Below, piece by piece: positions 59,502-64,000 of a stretch of DNA of 64,000 nt; within the stretch, counting starts at the first letter, position 1, and the number at the start of each line of letters is the position of its first letter. The position numbers were made by a program, and so were the translations under genes. This DNA comes from Marivita cryptomonadis (GTDB lineage: Bacteria; Pseudomonadota; Alphaproteobacteria; Rhodobacterales; Rhodobacteraceae), in contig NZ_JFKD01000002.1 of assembly GCF_002115725.1 (NCBI RefSeq), positions 62,001 to 126,000 on the forward strand, given 5' to 3'. The notes beneath the pieces were generated by a model. That model was not told the origin of the DNA and did not search any database. It saw nothing but the letters and a program-made list of their open reading frames with translations.

Positions 59502-59527
59502 AAAAAAAGAGGTCCCGAAGGACCTCT
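59502..59527 (-). terminator. Minus-strand rho-independent terminator
   Basis: Read leftwards: AGAGGTCC-TTCG-GGACCTCT followed by seven or eight Ts. On the plus strand the A run comes before the stem, so it does not work for zapE. It can end transcripts from the rhodanese-LysM operon or from a separate transcript in the 320 bp before it. Confidence 0.85.
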
Positions 59528-59849
59528 AAGGCTGCTCGATATTTCTCGCCTGTGTTCAGGTCCTTGCTATACCTTACGTCGATGGTGGCGCGAGGGAGCG
59601 CCCGAGGGGTCTTCGAGGTCTTGGTGGTCGTTCCGTGCGGTGCTGCCAATTGATCGACGGCCTGAAAGGGTCGGTTCGATACACACTTGAATACTCGGTA
59701 ACACCGTAAAATCCCCCGTTCCGTGGTCACTTTAGAAGCAAGTCACGAAGTCTGACACCGTTGTGCCATAGTGATTCGCACCGGTCAACATTTAGGTGAG
59801 GAGCGGTTGACTTTTTCCAACTGTAGCGGGAGTGGCTAGATGTTGGGGG
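59528..59849 (-). other. Gene-free stretch before a minus-strand terminator; possible untranslated RNA
   Basis: About 320 bp without a convincing protein gene. Minus-strand reading frames exist but run through the terminator. A small stem GGCGC-TCCCTC-GCGCC with a pyrimidine loop lies near 59590-59606. It is either a long 3' untranslated tail of the LysM transcript or an independent small RNA. Confidence 0.3.
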
Positions 59850-60497
59850 CTACGGCGTGGGCAGTTTTAGGACCATTCCGGGCTTCAGGCTGTCCGGGCT
59901 TGTCAGGATGTTCGTGTTCTGGCGGAAGATCTCGGAGGACATGGCGGTATCGTCGTAGACTTCCTTGGCAATGCTCAGAAGCGTGTCTCCGGGGCGCACG
60001 AAATACGATCCCGCCGTTGGCTGACGTGGCGTCCGGGTGCTGACGGGTTCGACCTCGGTCACCGTCGGCGCGGTGGTCTGTGCGCTGGTGCTGTTGGCGA
60101 TGCTACGCTGCACAACACTGTGCAACAGGCTACCTGGTTGACCGGGCGCAGGGGCTTCTCCGGTGGTGACAGATTTCAGGTTCGAGATTGCGCTGAACGT
60201 CATGTCACGCATGTTCGTGGGTTGGGCAGCAGCTTGCTCTGGGACGGCGACCCGGGGTGTCGGTGCGGGTGCCTGAACCGGGTTGGGTGCGACCACAACG
60301 GCTTGTTCGGCCGCAGGTGGCGGCGTCAACGGGTCGGCCACGCGGGTGACTGTGCTGGGCGCCTCTGGTTCAAAGGTTGATTGTGCGTTGCGGGGTGACC
60401 CCGGCTGGAACACGATCAACACGATCGTCAGAGCGATGAAGGCGGTACCCATCAAGGCCATGCGTATATAGCCGGCGCTGTTGGAGCTTTGTGTCAT
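59850..60497 (-). CDS. LysM domain protein, membrane-anchored
   Basis: A 215-aa envelope protein. A single N-terminal helix (about 12-31, MALMGTAFIALTIVLIVF) anchors it; a long Pro/Ala-rich linker (35-155) spans the periplasm; a C-terminal LysM domain (about 165-214, SYFVRPGDTLLSIAKEVYDD to PGMVLKLPTP) binds peptidoglycan. It overlaps the rhodanese-like gene by 4 bases (ATGA), so the two act together. Confidence 0.9.
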   Translation of the reverse strand: MTQSSNSAGYIRMALMGTAFIALTIVLIVFQPGSPRNAQSTFEPEAPSTVTRVADPLTPPPAAEQAVVVAPNPVQAPAPTPRVAVPEQAAAQPTNMRDMTFSAISNLKSVTTGEAPAPGQPGSLLHSVVQRSIANSTSAQTTAPTVTEVEPVSTRTPRQPTAGSYFVRPGDTLLSIAKEVYDDTAMSSEIFRQNTNILTSPDSLKPGMVLKLPTP

Positions 60498-61078
60498 TGT
60501 CCCACCGATATATTGAGGCCAAGCGCGCTCCAGGTGGATGCGCCGCCGCGGTAATACTTGATCTTGCTGGGCGGGTAACCGGCGCCAAGAAGATGCTGGA
60601 TCGCATCATGGGCCGCACCGTCATCGGGGCCGTTGCCAAAGATCACCAGACTGAACGCAGCGGCGAAGTTGGGCGTTGTTTCTGGATTGCTGACCCCAAG
60701 CGCAGAAAGAAGATCCGCGCGATAGGGATTGTCGGGTTTGAAGGTCGCCAAGGGCACATTGACCGACCCCGGAACCGAACCAGAAGAGAATGTTCCCGGC
60801 ATGCGGACGTCTATCAAAAGACCCGCGCCGGTGCTGACCACGTTTTGCAGGAAACCGATCACTTCGAGTTCGCCAAGCGTATCGATGCCAGCGGCGACTA
60901 TCATTGGCTGAATGCAGGATGAAGGGCAGGACGGACCGCTGCGGGTGATCGTCATTTCTGCGCCGTTCATGGTAAATGCAAATGCGCTCGCGCCTTCCGT
61001 GATCGCGGAAGACTGCGCAACCAACGGGCTGCCTGCGGCAATACCTGCCGCAATGACGGCGCGCCGTACTGATACCAT
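60494..61078 (-). CDS. Exported rhodanese-like protein lacking the catalytic cysteine
   Basis: A 194-aa protein with a signal peptide (AVIAAGIAAGSPLVAQ) and a C-terminal rhodanese fold (LLIDVRMPGTFSSGSVPGSVNVPLA to KYYRGGASTWSALGL). Where active rhodaneses have Cys in the active-site loop this one reads VIFGNGPDDGA, so sulfur transfer is not expected. A CPSSC motif lies earlier, near residue 50, and could form a disulfide or bind metal. Start ATG 61078 has AGGTGG upstream. First gene of the pair with LysM. Confidence 0.82.
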   Translation of the reverse strand: MVSVRRAVIAAGIAAGSPLVAQSSAITEGASAFAFTMNGAEMTITRSGPSCPSSCIQPMIVAAGIDTLGELEVIGFLQNVVSTGAGLLIDVRMPGTFSSGSVPGSVNVPLATFKPDNPYRADLLSALGVSNPETTPNFAAAFSLVIFGNGPDDGAAHDAIQHLLGAGYPPSKIKYYRGGASTWSALGLNISVGQ

Positions 61079-61128
61079 GTCGCCACCTATCCGTCTCACT
61101 TGCGCGGACTCTGCTCTTTTTTAAGCAA

Positions 61129-61188
61129 TATATAGGCAGTTCAATGCATTTGGGTCAATATAAAGTGACTTTCGTGGAATTTGGGTCA
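61129..61188 (-). promoter_or_regulatory. Promoter with direct repeats before the rhodanese-LysM operon
   Basis: On the minus strand, TTGACC (61158-61153) and TATATA (61134-61129) are 18 bases apart, a good main-sigma promoter, about 50 bp before the start codon. Two exact 10-bp copies of TGACCCAAAT lie at 61157-61148 and 61188-61179, 31 bp apart (about three helix turns); the nearer one covers the -35. The farther one overlaps the folC stop codon. Confidence 0.6.
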
Positions 61189-62463
61189 CCCGATCTGTCG
61201 CAGAATATGACCTGCAAGATACAGCGATCCACAGATCAGAACACGCGCTTGCGGTTCGGCTGACGCAATCTGACGCAGTGCAGTTTCTACGCTGTCGGCC
61301 TGATTGGCGTTCAATCCGACATCCTGTGCTGCTTTTTCGGTATCCGCAGCGCTGAGCGTGTTGGTCTCACCGGGAATGGAAATCGCGGTCAGGTGATCGG
61401 CAACGCCAGCCAAGGGGCGCAAGTAGCCGCGCACGTCCTTGGTGTTGAGCAGACCGCAGATCAGGTAGGTAGGGCGCTTGGGCAGTCCGCGCAGGTGCGT
61501 AGACAGTGCTTCTCCTGCCGCTGGGTTGTGCCCGCCGTCTAGCCAGAGATCGGTTTGCGGCGCAATGTCGTTGAGCGATGTGCCCTTGAGGTGCTGCATG
61601 CGGGCGGGCCAGTAGGCGTTTTGCACCGCACCGTCGAAGGATGCCTCGGGCATGTTCAGGTGCCGGAGCGCGGCCAATGCTGCGCCGGCGTTCTGGACTT
61701 GGTGCTGGCCGGGCAGGTTGGGCAGGTCGAGATCAAGCAGGCCTGTTTCGTCCTGATAGACCAGCCGCCCGCGTTCTTCGGATACGTGCCAGTGTTGCCC
61801 ATAAGCAAGCAACGGCGCACCCAGACGCGCAGCTTGTGCTTCGATCACGTCCATCGCCTCGTCGGCTTGCGGACCGACAACGCAGGGCACGCCGCGTTTG
61901 ATGATCCCGGCCTTTTCGCCTGCGATCTTGGCGAGCGTGTCACCAAGGAAGCCTTCGTGATCCATCGATACAGGTGTGATGATGGTCAGCGCGGGTGTGT
62001 CGATCACGTTGGTCGCGTCAAGCCGTCCGCCCAGGCCGACCTCAAGAAGCGTATAGTCGGCGGTCGTGCGGGCAAAGGCCAGCAGCGCGGCGCAGGTGGT
62101 GATTTCGAAATAGGTGATGTTGGCGCCGTCATTGGCGCGGTAACATTCGTCGAGCACCTCGGTCAGGTGGGTTTCGGTGATCAGGTCACCGGCGAGGCGG
62201 ATACGTTCATGAAACCGTGCCAGATGCGGAGACGTATACGCGTGTACGCTTTTGCCAGAAGCCTCGAGCCCGGCGCGGATCATGGCCTGTGTCGACCCTT
62301 TACCATTTGTTCCGGCGATATGGATCACGGGCGGTAAGGCGCGTTCGGGATTATCAAGCGCGTTCAGAAGCGCCCAGACGCGGTCCAAGGTGAGGTCGAT
62401 CACCTTGGGGTGCAGGGACATCATCCTTTCAAGGATCATGTCCGACCCGGTTTGTGTGTTCAT
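61186..62463 (-). CDS. folC: Bifunctional folylpolyglutamate synthase / dihydrofolate synthase
   Basis: Adds glutamate to dihydropteroate and to reduced folates, 425 aa. The Mur-ligase-type ATP loop GTNGKGS is at 51-57; [16 protein letters not shown] near 71-86 is the substrate loop, [16 protein letters not shown] and [11 protein letters not shown] (metal site) follow. The ATG overlaps the accD stop by 4 bases, the common accD-folC pair. Confidence 0.96.
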   Translation of the reverse strand: MNTQTGSDMILERMMSLHPKVIDLTLDRVWALLNALDNPERALPPVIHIAGTNGKGSTQAMIRAGLEASGKSVHAYTSPHLARFHERIRLAGDLITETHLTEVLDECYRANDGANITYFEITTCAALLAFARTTADYTLLEVGLGGRLDATNVIDTPALTIITPVSMDHEGFLGDTLAKIAGEKAGIIKRGVPCVVGPQADEAMDVIEAQAARLGAPLLAYGQHWHVSEERGRLVYQDETGLLDLDLPNLPGQHQVQNAGAALAALRHLNMPEASFDGAVQNAYWPARMQHLKGTSLNDIAPQTDLWLDGGHNPAAGEALSTHLRGLPKRPTYLICGLLNTKDVRGYLRPLAGVADHLTAISIPGETNTLSAADTEKAAQDVGLNANQADSVETALRQIASAEPQARVLICGSLYLAGHILRQIG

Positions 62464-63392
62464 GGTGTTTGTGTGGAAGGGGCCGGTGGCAACGGCGTGG
62501 TGTCAGCTGGTCCAGGCGCAGGCAGATCGCCTGCGACGGGCGGTGGCATGTGCATGAGCATCCGGATGATCTGCACAAGTTCTTCGCGCAATTTGCGACG
62601 GTCGGTTACGCGGTCGAGCATCCCGTGCTCCAGCAGGTATTCCGCGCGTTGGAACCCTTCGGGCAGTTTCTCGCGGATGGTCTGTTCAATCACGCGGGGC
62701 CCGGCAAAGCAGATCAGCGCGCCGGGTTCGGCAATCTGGATGTCGCCCAGCATCGCGTAGGAAGCCGTCACACCGCCAGTCGTCGGGTGGGTGAGGACGA
62801 CGATATAGGGCAAGTTCGCTTCTTTGAGCATCTGCACGGCGACGGTTGTGCGGGGCATCTGCATCAGGCTCAGAATGCCTTCCTGCATGCGCGCTCCACC
62901 CGCAGCCGAAAACAGCACCAGTGGGCGGTGCAGTTCAACGGCTTTCTCAGCCGCGGCGATGATGGCGTTGCCGACATACATGCCCATGGAGCCTGCCATG
63001 AAGCTGAAATCCTGCGCTGCGGCGACAATGGGGGTGCGACCGACCTCACCAGTGGCGACCAGCATCGCTTCTTTTTCGCCTGTGGCCTTTTGCGCAGCGC
63101 GCATCCGTTCGGGATATTTCTTTTGGTCGCGGAATTGCAGCGGGTCGTGCAGGGGTTCCGGCACGTCTACCTCGGTGAAGATGCCGCCGTCGAACAAACC
63201 CTGAAAGCGGTCGCGCGGGGTTATGTTCATGTGGTGGCCGCAGTTGGAACACACATTGAGGTTGTCCGACATTTCGCGGTGGAACAGCATTGTGCCGCAG
63301 TCGTCGCATTTGACCCAAAGGTTCTCGGGGATCTCGCGGCGCGAAAAGATCGAGTTGATCCGAGGCCGGACGTAGTTCGTGATCCAGTTCAT
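62460..63392 (-). CDS. accD: Acetyl-CoA carboxylase carboxyltransferase subunit beta
   Basis: Transfers the carboxyl group from biotin to acetyl-CoA in fatty-acid synthesis, 310 aa. The N-terminal zinc ribbon has C29, C32, C48 and C51; the crotonase-type core has [19 protein letters not shown] and [19 protein letters not shown] Pro-rich tail ends the protein. folC follows in the operon; trpB-type genes are not adjacent. Confidence 0.97.
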   Translation of the reverse strand: MNWITNYVRPRINSIFSRREIPENLWVKCDDCGTMLFHREMSDNLNVCSNCGHHMNITPRDRFQGLFDGGIFTEVDVPEPLHDPLQFRDQKKYPERMRAAQKATGEKEAMLVATGEVGRTPIVAAAQDFSFMAGSMGMYVGNAIIAAAEKAVELHRPLVLFSAAGGARMQEGILSLMQMPRTTVAVQMLKEANLPYIVVLTHPTTGGVTASYAMLGDIQIAEPGALICFAGPRVIEQTIREKLPEGFQRAEYLLEHGMLDRVTDRRKLREELVQIIRMLMHMPPPVAGDLPAPGPADTTPLPPAPSTQTP

Positions 63393-63458
63393 GCAGTGCG
63401 GCTCCCGTCACCCTGTCTTAGCTGGGAGTGATCTAAGACCCATTCGGGGGAAATGCAA

Positions 63459-64000
63459 TCAACCGTGCGGCGTGAGGTTTGATCGGGCCGGGCCCCGTTT
63501 GACGCCGAGTTGGCGTTCGCGCCAGATGATCAGGACGCCTGCGCCGACGATCACAACCGAGCCGATCAGAGTGTGAATGGTCGGGATTTCGTCGAAGATC
63601 GTGTAGCCGATGATGAGCGCGAAAAGGATCGACGCATAATCGAAGGGGGCGATCACCGCAGCCTCGGCATTGCGGTAGGCCTCGGTCAGCAGGATCTGTG
63701 CAACCCCGCCAATGAACCCAGCACCGATCAGCTGGCTGGCGGTGAGCGCGTCAGGCATGACCCAGCCGAAGGGCGAGGTGAAGAGCGACAAGCAGGTTGC
63801 GGTGACGGCAAAATAGAACACCACGGACGATGTCGTTTCGTGCTGCACCAGCTTGCGGATATGCACATGCGCCAAGGCCTTGAACGCAGCAGACGCCAGA
63901 ACCAATGCCACACCCCACTTGGCGGAGGTTCCCATCGACTCGTTGCCCAGCTGTGGCAACATCACGATCACCACGCCCACAAGACCGATGATGACAGCGG
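63459..64000 (-). CDS. EamA/DMT-family transporter, 5' end beyond window
   Basis: The C-terminal 180 residues of a drug/metabolite transporter. At least five membrane helices are seen (LVGVVIVMLPQL, GVALVLASAAFKALAHVHI, SSVVFYFAVTATCLSLF, LIGAGFIGGVAQILLTEAYR, GSVVIVGAGVLIIWRE). ASILFALIIGYTIFDEIP is typical of the second EamA repeat. The coding frame is open through the right edge, so the visible ATG at 63980 is internal. Substrate unknown. Confidence 0.88.
   Translation of the reverse strand, partial: AVIIGLVGVVIVMLPQLGNESMGTSAKWGVALVLASAAFKALAHVHIRKLVQHETTSSVVFYFAVTATCLSLFTSPFGWVMPDALTASQLIGAGFIGGVAQILLTEAYRNAEAAVIAPFDYASILFALIIGYTIFDEIPTIHTLIGSVVIVGAGVLIIWRERQLGVKRGPARSNLTPHG

Noticed and set aside
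59338..59730. A 130-codon minus-strand frame beside zapE
   Set aside because: It runs through the terminator hairpin at 59502-59527 and into antisense zapE, with unlikely composition.

Overview
The window is a compact chromosomal segment of a roseobacter-type alphaproteobacterium (Rhodobacterales). This rests on recognisable family content: DUF2125, DUF2794, DUF1643, a CenR-type response regulator, the atpHAGDC order, a membrane-bound ferritin MbfA, a GAAC-N7-GAAC SOS box before imuB, and many 4-bp ATGA/GTGA gene overlaps. About 67 protein genes are supported. I see no rRNA, tRNA, CRISPR array, prophage or insertion sequence.

Layout. 1-6 kb: a truncated peptide-type substrate-binding protein, panB-panC (pantothenate), an M20 peptidase, a DUF2125 protein and a ChaC-like gamma-glutamylcyclotransferase. 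6-13 kb: a MotA/TolQ-like and MotB/OmpA-like pair with a very long coiled coil, an M23 peptidase and clpA. 13-20 kb: gloB, a methyltransferase, the F1 ATP synthase operon and an H-type lectin. 20-27 kb: prs, a chromene-carboxylate-isomerase-like protein, an alpha/beta hydrolase, the thioredoxin-TPR / Lon-substrate-domain / Trm112 operon, truB and DUF1643. 27-32 kb: rpsO, pnp, a CIA30 protein, a strong small-RNA candidate under an FNR-type box, and cenR. 31-36 kb: ribA, an L,D-transpeptidase-like protein, a uracil-DNA-glycosylase-like protein, SseB-like, a DmpA-type peptidase and an SDR. 36-41 kb: an aldehyde dehydrogenase coupled to a peptide-type ABC transporter that lacks its own binding protein. 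41-49 kb: an unknown gene, a LuxR-HTH/alpha-beta-hydrolase fusion, phhB, a FemAB-like acyltransferase, GDPD, RidA and penicillin-binding protein 1A. 49-55 kb: glnK-amtB, mbfA, a TetR regulator, a B12-binding protein, a NYN-domain protein and glutathione-dependent formaldehyde dehydrogenase. 55-64 kb: an I78 inhibitor lipoprotein, imuB, DUF2794, zapE, a LysM protein with a rhodanese-like partner, folC, accD and the end of a DMT-family transporter.

Most of this is housekeeping. The parts most worth a second look are: (i) a roughly 85-nt minus-strand transcript at 30283-30368, with an exact TTGAT-N4-ATCAA box at the right distance upstream, a 5' hairpin, an exposed CCUCCCU anti-Shine-Dalgarno stretch and a rho-independent terminator; (ii) the LuxR-type HTH fused to an alpha/beta hydrolase with an apparently intact triad, near a perfect 14-bp palindrome; (iii) the MotA/MotB-like pair whose periplasmic coiled coil is too long to span the periplasm; (iv) imuB with an SOS box but no imuA or dnaE2 beside it; (v) direct repeats over the promoter of the rhodanese-LysM operon; (vi) a cluster of perfect palindromes at 57.43-57.55 kb.

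All calls come from reading the sequence and knowledge of protein families; no database search was run.
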